This document shows, piece after piece, positions 28,918 through 38,400 of a stretch of DNA of 44,049 nucleotides. A model generated the notes under the pieces. It searched no databases. It was not told the DNA's origin and saw only the letters and a program-made list of their open reading frames with translations. This DNA is from Bacteroidota bacterium. GTDB taxonomy: Bacteria; Bacteroidota; Ignavibacteria; UBA10030; UBA8401. Within the stretch, counting starts at the first letter, position 1. Each line of letters begins with the position of its first letter. The position numbers and the translations under genes are program-made. The stretch covers positions 1-44,049 of the forward strand of contig JAGWND010000003.1 in NCBI GenBank assembly GCA_028873075.1. The letters are read 5' to 3'.

Positions 28918-30414
28918 TCAATTTTTTGGGACATCTTCTCTGTTCCACCAGCCGCCGCCAAGCGCAAAGAATAACGCCGCTGTGTCGGCATACCGGTTCG
29001 CTCGCGCCTGCACAAGGCTGATCACCGCGTCTTGATATGTTTGTTCAGCGTTCAACAATGCGAGATAGTTTGTGTATCCCGCTTGCCATTGTTTCCTTGC
29101 TAAGTCGAGGGTCATTTCGGCAGCATTGTTAGCGTCAGCCGACGCCTTCAGCGTCGCGGCATCTTGCTCGAGAGCTTGAAGTACATCGGCAACATTTCGG
29201 AACGCATTGAGAACAGTGCTGCGGTATTGTTCTGCAGCTTGTGTGTATGCCGCTTTCGCCGCACGCTCTTGGTGCAGTAACTTTCCTCCTTCAAAAATCG
29301 GTTGCGTTGCGTTCGCAGCCATGTCCCAGATCCCCGTGCCACCTTTAAATAGAGTGGCAGGATTGAGCGCCATGCTTCCGATATCAGCAGTCAGAGTAAT
29401 AAGCGGCAGCCGGTTGGCTTCAGCAATTCCGATTTGTGCGCTTGCCGCGTGTAAATTTTCTTCCGCTTGCAAAATGTCGGGACGCCGTTCCACTAACTTT
29501 GAGGGAATGCTCTCAGGAAGTTCTTGCGGAAGCTGTAAGCTTGAAAGTGAAAACGTTTCAGACAAATCCTGGTTCGGAAAATTTCCGGACAGCATTGCGA
29601 GAAGATTGCGCTGCTGAGCGAGCTGTTTTTCCAGCGGTGGAAGCGTGGCGGTAATCTGAGCGAGCTGGGATTCCTGCTCGGCAACTTCGAGCCGGCCGAC
29701 ATACCCTTTCTCGAATTGCTTGTGCAGGATTTCAACCATGTCGCTATTGATGGTGATGAGTTGCCGCGTCGCATCAATCTGCGCGCGCAGCGATGCTTCC
29801 TGAATCGCCGCCGCAGCGACATTTGCGCTTACTGTAATGTGTGCTGCGATAAGAGCGAATCGGATTTGTTCTGCCTGCGCTTTGAATAGTTCAGCGGTTC
29901 GACGATATAGACCAAATACATCCGGTACGTACGAGACGCTCACTTGCGGTGTGAAAAGACTGAAATACACATCGCCTGAATTAGGCGTGGGTGAAATTTC
30001 TGACGCTGTTTTCGATCTGCTTGCTGAAAAATTTCCTGCCGCACTTGGATACAATGCACTGCGTTGCGCGAGAAAATTTTCCTGCGCAGCGGTTAAAGCG
30101 GCTTGAGCAGCTTTAAGATCGGGATTGTTTTTCAGCGAAAGCTCTATTAAAGCATTAAGCGGTTTCGATTGGAACAGTGCCCACCATTCTCCGGAAATAT
30201 CACTGTCTTCTATAAAACGTTGAGCACTCCCGCCGGAGAGATTCGCTGTGGAGTCGGTGGTCGAAAGAGGTTTTGTTGTATAGCCAGCAGTGCTGTCCGG
30301 AGGCGAAGGTTTTACAAAATCGGGACCGACAGTGCAGCCGGCGGTAAACAGCAAGAGTGTTGTAATAACCGAAACCCAATCTGATTTTTTCTGAGATAAA
30401 ATCATACAAATCAT
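28918..30414 (-). CDS. Efflux RND outer membrane factor (NodT/TolC-type lipoprotein)
   Basis: LLFTAGCTVGPDF, WWALFQSKPLNALIELSLKNNPDLKAA, paired OEP repeats. Confidence 0.95.
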   Translation of the reverse strand: MICMILSQKKSDWVSVITTLLLFTAGCTVGPDFVKPSPPDSTAGYTTKPLSTTDSTANLSGGSAQRFIEDSDISGEWWALFQSKPLNALIELSLKNNPDLKAAQAALTAAQENFLAQRSALYPSAAGNFSASRSKTASEISPTPNSGDVYFSLFTPQVSVSYVPDVFGLYRRTAELFKAQAEQIRFALIAAHITVSANVAAAAIQEASLRAQIDATRQLITINSDMVEILHKQFEKGYVGRLEVAEQESQLAQITATLPPLEKQLAQQRNLLAMLSGNFPNQDLSETFSLSSLQLPQELPESIPSKLVERRPDILQAEENLHAASAQIGIAEANRLPLITLTADIGSMALNPATLFKGGTGIWDMAANATQPIFEGGKLLHQERAAKAAYTQAAEQYRSTVLNAFRNVADVLQALEQDAATLKASADANNAAEMTLDLARKQWQAGYTNYLALLNAEQTYQDAVISLVQARANRYADTAALFFALGGGWWNREDVPKN

Positions 30415-30417
30415 TCC

Positions 30418-33400
30418 TTATACACTTTGTTTTATTTCCGCTTTAGTTACTTGATTTTTCTTGCGATCCAGAACAATCATTTTCAATGCGGGCACGACGA
30501 TGAGCAGCATAAGCGGACCAACTAACATACCGCCAACGATGACCGTTGCCAGAGGACGCTGCACTTGACTTCCAATTCCTGTGGAAATTGCCGAAGGCAG
30601 CAAACCAAGGCAAGCAGAGAGGCTTATCATAAGTATCGAGCGCATGCGAGTAGACGCGGCGTAAAACATCGCATTCATCGGTGCATCGCCGCGGAGCCGT
30701 GCGTGGTTGAAATACGTCATCAGTAGAATTCCATTCATAACGGAAACGCCGAAGAGCGAAATAAAGCCGATCGCCGCGGAAATACTGAAATTAAGTCCAG
30801 CAATATAAAGCGCTAATACGCCGCCGGCAATCGCAAACGGAATTCCTGAAAGAACCAACAAACACTCGCGCAATGAATTGAACATCGCGTAGAGAATGCC
30901 GAGAATAATGACAAGCGTAATCGGTACGATAATCGCCAGACGTTTTTGTGCAGCCTGAAGCTGTCCGAATTCTCCAGCCCACACAAGACGATAGCCGCTC
31001 GGGAGCTTCACGTTTTTTGCAATGCGCTCCTGCGCTTCTGCAACAGTGCTTCCAAGATCGCGTCCGCGCACGCTGAACTTTATCGGAATGAAACGCTCGG
31101 TGCTTTCATGATAGATCCATGAGGCTCCGTTATCAAAAGTGATCGTTGCCAATTCGCTCAACGGTATGTAGGCGCTTGCACCGCTTCGTGTTTGGTAGGC
31201 AACTTTGATGTTCGATATTTTCTCAACGTTGTCCCGGTATTCCTGCGGATAGCGGACAGCGACGTCAAACTGGCGGTCGTTCTCGAAAATTGTTGTTGCC
31301 GTCACTCCGCCCACTGCTGCCTGGATGATGGAATTCACGTCTCCGACGTTCAATCCGTAGCGTGCAGCTTTTGCTCTGTCCACCTTGATGTTAAGATTCG
31401 GCTGACCAAGGATCGGAAAAATCCCGAGATCGGCAACTCCCGGCACCTGTGCCATCTCATTGCGAACTTGTTCAGCCAATACTGTCAGCGTTTTTAGATT
31501 TGGTCCGATAATCTTGACAGAATTCGCGCCTTTGACGCCGGAAATCCCTTCCTGAATGTTGTCCTGAATGTATTGCGAAAAAGTAAAATTGACTCCCGGC
31601 AATTCCCGTTGGAAGTCTGCGTTAATTTGCTCAGTCAATTTTTCTTTTGTCATGCCTTTAGGCCACTGACTCAGCGGTTTGAGCGGCGCGAACAATTCAA
31701 CATTTGAAAACGGCGAAGCATCGCTGCCGTCATCGGGTCGTCCGTGCTGAGATGATACGGTGATGACTTCGGGGTATTTCATGAGTATCAGCCGCATTTT
31801 TCTTGCTGCTGCTTCACCATCCTGAAGTGAAAGCGTCATCGGCATGGACGCACGAATCCAAAAATTACCTTCTTCAAGGGCAGGAAGAAATTCACTTCCG
31901 AGGCGAGCTGCTAAAAATCCTGCGAGAGCGATGAAGAGAATTCCGGCGATGAGCATCGCTCTTCGTTTTGCAAGCGCAAACCGCAGTACCGGATTATAGA
32001 GACGGTGCAAAAACCGGACAACGATTGTCTCTGTTTCTTTCACATTCTCTGGAAGAAGAAAGGAAGAAAGAACGGGTGTAGCGGTGAATGTTGCAATCAA
32101 CGCGCCGGCAAGCGCGTACGCATACGTTCGCGCCATCGGTCCGAAGATGGCTCCTTCGACTCCTTGCATCGTGAAGAGCGGAACAAAGGCGGCAACGGTG
32201 ATGAGTGCCGAGAAGAGAACAGGATTGCCGACTTGTATAGCGCTGATCAGGATTTCTTTTAACCGCGTTGTCCAAGTTTGGTGCACTGAAGAGTGCAGCG
32301 CGTTTGTCGGATCGGGTCCCCAAAATCCGTCGGCGAGTTGACGAAGCAAACTTTCCCGTTCCTCCGGCGTTTTCTGAAAATTTCTGAAAATATTTTCGAT
32401 GAGAATAACCGATGCGTCCACAATAATACCGAGGTCAACAGCGCCTACCGAAAGGAGATTGGCGCTTTCGCCTCGTATCACAAGAATGATAACGGCGAAA
32501 AAAAGTGCAAACGGAATAGTCAAGCCGACAATAATTGCGCTTCGGAGATCGCCGAGAAAAATCCATTGAATGAAAAAAATCAGCAGCGTTCCGAAAATCA
32601 GGTTATGCAGAACAGTGCTTGTCGTAACCGATATTAACCAGCCACGATCATAAAACGGAACGAGCTTTACTCCGGGCGGCAGGCTGCCATCATGGTTCAT
32701 TTTGTTAATTTCGGCTTCAACCTTCGGCAGCAAGTCATGTGCACGCTCATCGCGGCTCATCACCACAATTCCCGCGACTCCGTCGTCTTCCTTATCGTGT
32801 CCCCAAATGCCGAGTCTCGGTACATATCCTACAGATACTGCAGCAACATCCTTTACCAGAATCGGAACTCCGTTCGATTGAGTGAGAACAACATTTTCAA
32901 TGTCATCGGTGTGGTAGCCCTGAGTCAAATCATCGTTTCCTCCGTCGTCCATTAATCCGACGCCGCGAATGTTGATGGACTGCTGACCGATTCGAATTTC
33001 CCGTCCACCGACGTTGATGTTCGCGTTATTCAACGCCGTGAGCACTTGAGGCACAGAAAGATTGTAGGCTTGAAGCTTGTGCGGATCAACATCAACCTCG
33101 AATTGTTTTGTCGGACCGCCCCACGAGTTGACTTGAACAATACCGGGAATAGTCAACAGGCGCCGCTTCACGATCCATTCCTGCACCGTCCGAAGATTTT
33201 CCAATCCAAAATGTTTCGGACCGATAACTTCGTAGCGAAGAATTTCTCCGGTTGTGCTGTTCTGTTGGATTGTTGGAACCAAACCTCCCGGCAGATTAAT
33301 ATTTTGCTGTATTGCGACTGCTGTTTGACTGTAAGCAAAATGAAAATCTACGCCGTACTTGAAAACAACCCGAACAAACGACAAACCGTAGAACGATGTT

Positions 33401-33651
33401 GAGCGAATGACATCAATTCCGGGAACAGTGTACAGCCCGATTTCAATCGGTCGCGTGTAGTAACGCTCCATTTCTTCAGCGGAAAGCCCCGGCGCTTGAG
33501 CGGTGACTTCAAGAATAACCGGCGTCGGATTAGGATATGCCTCGATGTTGAGCTGCTGGTATGCGGCGAATCCGGCGCCGAGGAACAGCAGCAAACAGAC
33601 GAGAACGATGGCGCGATGACTTAAACAAAACGCGATGATGGAATTCAGCAT
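30418..33651 (-). CDS. CzcA/CusA-family heavy-metal efflux RND permease
   Basis: 1077 aa; HME-RND TM4 motif VDLGIIVDASVILIEN. Confidence 0.95.
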   Translation of the reverse strand: MLNSIIAFCLSHRAIVLVCLLLFLGAGFAAYQQLNIEAYPNPTPVILEVTAQAPGLSAEEMERYYTRPIEIGLYTVPGIDVIRSTSFYGLSFVRVVFKYGVDFHFAYSQTAVAIQQNINLPGGLVPTIQQNSTTGEILRYEVIGPKHFGLENLRTVQEWIVKRRLLTIPGIVQVNSWGGPTKQFEVDVDPHKLQAYNLSVPQVLTALNNANINVGGREIRIGQQSINIRGVGLMDDGGNDDLTQGYHTDDIENVVLTQSNGVPILVKDVAAVSVGYVPRLGIWGHDKEDDGVAGIVVMSRDERAHDLLPKVEAEINKMNHDGSLPPGVKLVPFYDRGWLISVTTSTVLHNLIFGTLLIFFIQWIFLGDLRSAIIVGLTIPFALFFAVIILVIRGESANLLSVGAVDLGIIVDASVILIENIFRNFQKTPEERESLLRQLADGFWGPDPTNALHSSVHQTWTTRLKEILISAIQVGNPVLFSALITVAAFVPLFTMQGVEGAIFGPMARTYAYALAGALIATFTATPVLSSFLLPENVKETETIVVRFLHRLYNPVLRFALAKRRAMLIAGILFIALAGFLAARLGSEFLPALEEGNFWIRASMPMTLSLQDGEAAARKMRLILMKYPEVITVSSQHGRPDDGSDASPFSNVELFAPLKPLSQWPKGMTKEKLTEQINADFQRELPGVNFTFSQYIQDNIQEGISGVKGANSVKIIGPNLKTLTVLAEQVRNEMAQVPGVADLGIFPILGQPNLNIKVDRAKAARYGLNVGDVNSIIQAAVGGVTATTIFENDRQFDVAVRYPQEYRDNVEKISNIKVAYQTRSGASAYIPLSELATITFDNGASWIYHESTERFIPIKFSVRGRDLGSTVAEAQERIAKNVKLPSGYRLVWAGEFGQLQAAQKRLAIIVPITLVIILGILYAMFNSLRECLLVLSGIPFAIAGGVLALYIAGLNFSISAAIGFISLFGVSVMNGILLMTYFNHARLRGDAPMNAMFYAASTRMRSILMISLSACLGLLPSAISTGIGSQVQRPLATVIVGGMLVGPLMLLIVVPALKMIVLDRKKNQVTKAEIKQSV

Positions 33652-33665
33652 AATAATTCTCCTCC

Positions 33666-34658
33666 TTAATCTTCCGGCGGAGCTTGCAGCATGTTGCTGA
33701 GAAATACGCCCCCTCTGCTCACCATCTGTTCTCCGGGTCTAAGTCCATCGAGGATTTGGTATTCGTCGTCTCGCTGCAATCCTACTGTCACCTTTCTCTG
33801 GACGAAGCGGCAGCGGTCTGTCGTTACCCAGACGGTTAACGTACCGTCGCCTTCACGCACGATACCCGTAACAGGAATTGTTACAGCTTTTTTCTTGTCG
33901 CCGAAAAAATGTGCTGTTCCGAACATTCCGGCGCGGAGTTTGTTCTCAAGATTCGAAAGAATGATTCGGACTTTCGCGGTTCTCGTTGTTGGATCAATGA
34001 CATCGCCGATGGAGGAGACCTTTCCAATGAAGCGTTCTGCGGGATATGCGTTACACTCAATTTCAACTTTTGAGTTCGTTTTGATATTGGTGAGCTGTCC
34101 TTCTGGGACTTCGGCGGCAACGATCACCGTTCCTGCAGCCGTTTGCTCGAGCACCTTCGGATCAATTCCAGCAGCACGCAACTGGCTTTCTTTCTGTGCC
34201 ATATCTGCCTGCGATTGGTTGTAGTCTGTTTGTGCGTCGAGCAATTCTTTTTCTGCGATGGCTTTGTCTTTTGTCAAATCTTCCAAACGGCGGTAATTTT
34301 TTGACGAGCGCTCGACGGCAGAAACGCTTTTTACAAAATCGGCATACAATTGCGTTAAGTCCGGCGTTTCAAAAAGGTATACGTTGCCGTTTCCGAATTC
34401 GGAGCGCGCGATGCTCACAGCAAAATGCGCCGGAGCCGTAAACTCGGTTTGAATAGTTTCTTCGTGTACCGTATCAATGGTGAATTGTTGAAGCTGAAGC
34501 GAATTCGGTGAGAAAACAATTTCGTTTTCATCGTTCAGCACCTGCGGCGCTGAGATGTTTCGTCCCGAAGCCGCCCGGGCTTCATCTGAGCGATTGCATG
34601 ACTGTAATGCTAATCCATCCAAAATTATCAGCATGGGAATTAAAATTCTCGTGATCAT
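33666..34658 (-). CDS. Efflux RND periplasmic adaptor (CzcB-like)
   Basis: VIVAAEVPEGQLTNIKTNSKVEIECNAYP, VGLQRDDEYQILDGLRPGEQMVSRGGVFLSN. Confidence 0.93.
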   Translation of the reverse strand: MITRILIPMLIILDGLALQSCNRSDEARAASGRNISAPQVLNDENEIVFSPNSLQLQQFTIDTVHEETIQTEFTAPAHFAVSIARSEFGNGNVYLFETPDLTQLYADFVKSVSAVERSSKNYRRLEDLTKDKAIAEKELLDAQTDYNQSQADMAQKESQLRAAGIDPKVLEQTAAGTVIVAAEVPEGQLTNIKTNSKVEIECNAYPAERFIGKVSSIGDVIDPTTRTAKVRIILSNLENKLRAGMFGTAHFFGDKKKAVTIPVTGIVREGDGTLTVWVTTDRCRFVQRKVTVGLQRDDEYQILDGLRPGEQMVSRGGVFLSNMLQAPPED

Positions 34659-34720
34659 ATCTTTTCCTCGATAAAGCCTAATACATTCTTTTTAATACAA
34701 CTGAAGAATCAAACTTGTAT

Positions 34721-34746
34721 GTGAAACCGTTTCAGCGGTTTTTCAC
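34721..34746. repeat. Hairpin GTGAAACCG...CGGTTTTTCAC (2-nt bulge)
   Basis: Read directly; between the 135-aa ORF and the adaptor gene. Confidence 0.55.
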
Positions 34747-34876
34747 TATGCAAGCGTTAATGCGGCATTTTTATTCATTCGAACGGAGAATGGATAAAAA
34801 TAACGAGCGCTTGTACCGGCACAAAACAACCGGCGCAACCAAGTCTAAAAAAGGAAATGGAAACTGGAGAAAAAGA

Positions 34877-35284
34877 TTAGATGAGAAATTCGCAGTGGAG
34901 CAGGTACAGCGGTAACGCGGAAATATGAGAAATACAATGAACGTTCTGCTCAACAGGGAGGATGCTTATACTCTGATCTACTAGTGCCGGATCTGCTGCA
35001 AGGGAGGGGCTGTCCAAATCTACAATTTGTATTGTGTGCCGGCGTGCAGCGTGCAGCGGAGTGAGAGATAGCTTCAGCTGAATAAGTGATTTTGCATTTT
35101 GAAGCTCCTCGCTGTTTATCGCCGCGTTGCCCGATTCCTCTGAAATGCCGACTTCCTCGGGGTGGCTTACACTGGTTCCCGGCAAAACATCGTCGAGATT
35201 TGCGAAATCAGCGAAGAACGTGGCGATAAAGAACCACGTTACCAGTGTCAACAAATTCGATTTTTTAAAGCAGAGGGTCATCAT
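34877..35284 (-). CDS. Small hypothetical exported protein upstream of the RND efflux genes
   Basis: 135-aa ORF, hydrophobic N-terminus, co-directional with the czcBAC-like genes; no family recognised. Confidence 0.5.
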   Translation of the reverse strand: MMTLCFKKSNLLTLVTWFFIATFFADFANLDDVLPGTSVSHPEEVGISEESGNAAINSEELQNAKSLIQLKLSLTPLHAARRHTIQIVDLDSPSLAADPALVDQSISILPVEQNVHCISHISALPLYLLHCEFLI

Positions 35285-35402
35285 ATTTGAGCATCAAACG
35301 TACAAATATACGCTGCCGCTGCGTGGTTGTCAAGGTTTGTTTGCTGAAGAAAAAGCGCTGATCACTTCACAGCATATACATGCATTGCAAATTAGTCGAA
35401 TG

Positions 35403-36902
35403 CTATTGCACAACAAACATTTTCTTTTCCCTGTCCCACAGTAAACGCGCACGATTTTTTCCCCACCACGTTTGGACTTTTGCAACATCCTTCACAGAAA
35501 ATGAAATTGGAATATGGCTTTGCAGATGATCGTGTGCGTCATCGGCGAAAATTCCGCCGTCCTGAATAAGGCGAATCATCGCCGGAATTGCGTCGGCATC
35601 TCCCAGCTCAAGTGCGGTTTCCAAAAACTGGATTTGCATCTCGGGGTCGTCCTCCGACTTCGACGCCTCGACAAGTTTTTTCGCGGAAACACCGTCGCCG
35701 AATGTCTTCACTGCAACAAGCACGCTTTGTTGAACGTCGTCTGATTTGTCGTTGAGAAGCGGAACGATCTGAGCTTCCGCTGAAGCGACGCGCGATTTCG
35801 TTAACAGGTCCACTGCGGCTTTACGCACTTCGGAATCTTCATCGTGAAGAGCTTTTGTAACAAGCGGAATCCATTCTTGTTGCTGTGCGGGAAACGAAGC
35901 AAGCATGTGAATACCCGATTGTCTTTCTGTGCTCGCTTGACTCTGAAGCAAATGCAATGCGTGTTCGAGAGGATCTTCTGCAGGTTTGCGGAAGAAAAAA
36001 ACACCCGCAATAAAAATTGCAACGACAGCAGCAGCCGACGCGAGATTTCTAACTGCAATAGAAACACGCTCCGCCGTTTTGATGTAGCGGTACATTCCGC
36101 TTATCAGTAAACCGGCTGCGAGCAAAACAACAACCAAGGGGCTTGTCGGAAGTCCGGTGTTCCACGAAAGCTTCACGCCGATGAAGCTGATGATCGCACT
36201 TCCGATCCAGCCGATTGCGAGCCGCGTGCTGAGTTTATCGGAAAGCATCATTGCTCCGACGGACGGAATGACGAGGTAGCTGAAGACGAGAAACACCCCC
36301 GCAATTGCCACTGAACTTGTGATGACGAATCCGAACGACATATAAAAGAGAAAATCCCATAAGCGGACATTGATGCCGCCCGCTTCCGCTCTTGCAGGAT
36401 CGAACGAGATTGCCATGAACTTTTTCCGGAAGATGAAATGGAACAACCCGACAATCGAATAAATGATTGCTGTTTTGATAACGACGTGGCCCTGTACCCA
36501 GAGCAGATCGCCTTTAATGATGTGATCGAGTTCCTGCGGACCGAGCGCGCTTTTTGAAAGGATCAGAATTGTTGCCGCGAACGTTACGGCATAGACAATG
36601 CCAATGATCGCTTCGTGCGGTACTTTTTCGCTCTTCATGCGTGTGGCGGAAAAGATGAACGCGCCGAAAATCGTGAATGCAAGCGAGTAAAGATACAATG
36701 CTGTAATATCCGTGCCAACTTCGTAACCGAGCAGCACGCCGATGACTGTTCCTAATGCGGCAATTTGCGCCAACGCAAGATCAACGAAAATGACTTTTCG
36801 TGCGACAACGTGAACACCTAAATAGACATGAATGCCGGTGAGCACGAGGCACGCCAGCAGCGGCCAGATCATTGTTGAGGGCAAATAGAAAAGTTGTTCC
36901 AT
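35403..36902 (-). CDS. Zn/Mn-type ABC transporter permease (ABC-3/ZnuB-like) with C-terminal HEAT-repeat domain
   Basis: ABC-3 TM domain (VARKVIFVDLALAQIAALG, VFSYLVIPSVGAMML) followed by HEAT-like repeats (LVTKALHDEDSEVRKAAVDLL, IVPLLNDKSDDVQQSVLVAVKTFG). Confidence 0.9.
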   Translation of the reverse strand: MEQLFYLPSTMIWPLLACLVLTGIHVYLGVHVVARKVIFVDLALAQIAALGTVIGVLLGYEVGTDITALYLYSLAFTIFGAFIFSATRMKSEKVPHEAIIGIVYAVTFAATILILSKSALGPQELDHIIKGDLLWVQGHVVIKTAIIYSIVGLFHFIFRKKFMAISFDPARAEAGGINVRLWDFLFYMSFGFVITSSVAIAGVFLVFSYLVIPSVGAMMLSDKLSTRLAIGWIGSAIISFIGVKLSWNTGLPTSPLVVVLLAAGLLISGMYRYIKTAERVSIAVRNLASAAAVVAIFIAGVFFFRKPAEDPLEHALHLLQSQASTERQSGIHMLASFPAQQQEWIPLVTKALHDEDSEVRKAAVDLLTKSRVASAEAQIVPLLNDKSDDVQQSVLVAVKTFGDGVSAKKLVEASKSEDDPEMQIQFLETALELGDADAIPAMIRLIQDGGIFADDAHDHLQSHIPISFSVKDVAKVQTWWGKNRARLLWDREKKMFVVQ

Positions 36903-36922
36903 AAAGTTTCCTTCGAGTGATC

Positions 36923-37294
36923 GTCATTTTGAGGTACTTATCCACGCCTTTGGCGTGGAAACTTCTTCTGCAATGACATTCGTTGTCATTCGTAGTCGTG
37001 GTTCGACTTCGCTCACCACGACAGCCGCCCTGAGCGAAGTCGAAGGGCGGAAAAAACCTCTTTCTTCTCGATGTCATTAGTAGGAGCGAAGCGACGAAGA
37101 ATCCAGCTTTTTGCCTCAAGGTAAAGTATGGATTCTTCGCTCCGCTGCTTATGACATTGGAGTCGTTCTGGGTCCCGCTGTTTTTTCGCTGATGCTCAGC
37201 ATGACAAACTCGGCCTAATTCGAAAGGCTGATCGGATGTCAATGCATGCGAAGATTCTTGACAAAGTCGAGATACATACCTCAGAATGACAAAT
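36923..37294. repeat. Cluster of palindromic repeats with GTCAT.../...ATGAC-type ends and GAAGAATC / GATTCTTCGCTCCGC cores
   Basis: CCACGCC-ttt-GGCGTGG (36942-36958); GTCGTGGT/ACCACGAC (36995-37022); CCGCCCT/AGGGCGG (37025-37050); ATGTCAT..GAAGAATCC/GGATTCTTC..ATGACAT (~37070-37157). Confidence 0.85.
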
Positions 37295-37314
37295 CAGAAG
37301 ATTCTTGTTTTCTG

Positions 37315-38346
37315 TTACGATGCTGCTTTCAATATTTTTTCAAGCAAATAGGTGATGAGGTTTTCGTACGTGTTCGCCTCCGGACTGGAATACACATCAA
37401 TGTACGTCACGATTACTTTTGCTCCGGTTTTACTCGCAACATAGTCCGCCGCATCGGTGGAATAAAAATTATCGTTTAAAATGACTTTCACGCCGTCTCG
37501 TTTTACAAGGTCAACAACTTCGTCACGATGCTTCGCTGGCGGCGGAATGCCCGGCTTTTCTTCAAGCTCCCCGGCAATTTTTACTCCGAAGCGGTCGGCG
37601 AAATAGATGTACGTTTTGTGATAGGAAATGATTTCCTTCCCTTGCAGCGGCTCTGCCATTTTCATCCATCCGCCTAACTTTGCATCGAGATGCCGCGAAG
37701 CAAGCCACGAATACAGCTCGCCGTCTTTTGTTTTGCGGGTGAGAATATCGCCCCCTTTTTTGCCGAGCAGGTCGAGCAATTCGCTGCCGTACATTTTTTC
37801 GTCGAGACGGTGCTTGAAGGCATCGAGTCGTTGCTGGTAATAGCCCGAATTTGTCGGGTCAATTTGTTGAAGCCGTGCAGCAATATTTTCTGCTACGATT
37901 CTCACGTTCAGCGGATCGAGCCAGATGTGTGGATTGCCCTGCGGATGGATATCGCCCCACGCGCGCGAAACTTCTGTCGGCAATTCTCTTACCGGCACAT
38001 TGATCGTCGCGATGAGATGTCCGGGATTTCCGACTCCGATATTCGGATTACCCGATGCGTCAATAACATTTTTTGCCCAGAGGTCGAGCGACAATCCGTT
38101 TTCGATGAACAAATCGGCGTTTGTTGTTACTTCATTCATGCGCGGCGTCGGCGTAACATAGTGCGGGTCCTGTTTTGGATTGGCAAGAGCCGTGACCGTT
38201 ACTTTATCCCCGCCGACCTGTTCCGTCACGTATTTGAGATAATTCAGCGTGACAACAACGTTTAATTTTTTTTGTGCCGCCGCTGAAACATGCGCTATTG
38301 AAAACGCCAGAAATACGGCAAGTAGTGCTGCGAAAAGTTTTTTCAT
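37315..38346 (-). CDS. Metal ABC transporter substrate-binding protein (ZnuA/TroA family)
   Basis: DPHYVTPTPRMNEVTTNADLFIENG, GNPHIWLDPLNV, ISYHKTYIYFADRFGVKIAG. Confidence 0.93.
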   Translation of the reverse strand: MKKLFAALLAVFLAFSIAHVSAAAQKKLNVVVTLNYLKYVTEQVGGDKVTVTALANPKQDPHYVTPTPRMNEVTTNADLFIENGLSLDLWAKNVIDASGNPNIGVGNPGHLIATINVPVRELPTEVSRAWGDIHPQGNPHIWLDPLNVRIVAENIAARLQQIDPTNSGYYQQRLDAFKHRLDEKMYGSELLDLLGKKGGDILTRKTKDGELYSWLASRHLDAKLGGWMKMAEPLQGKEIISYHKTYIYFADRFGVKIAGELEEKPGIPPPAKHRDEVVDLVKRDGVKVILNDNFYSTDAADYVASKTGAKVIVTYIDVYSSPEANTYENLITYLLEKILKAAS

Positions 38347-38400
38347 GATATTCTCCAAATTCTCAAGTTTTCCATTGACCATTTTTCGTCTTTCATGTTT

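Noticed and set aside
36781-37242. 153-aa ORF spanning the repeat cluster
   Set aside because: Its sequence (e.g. PFDFAQGGCRGE) is a translation of dispersed palindromic repeats, not a gene.
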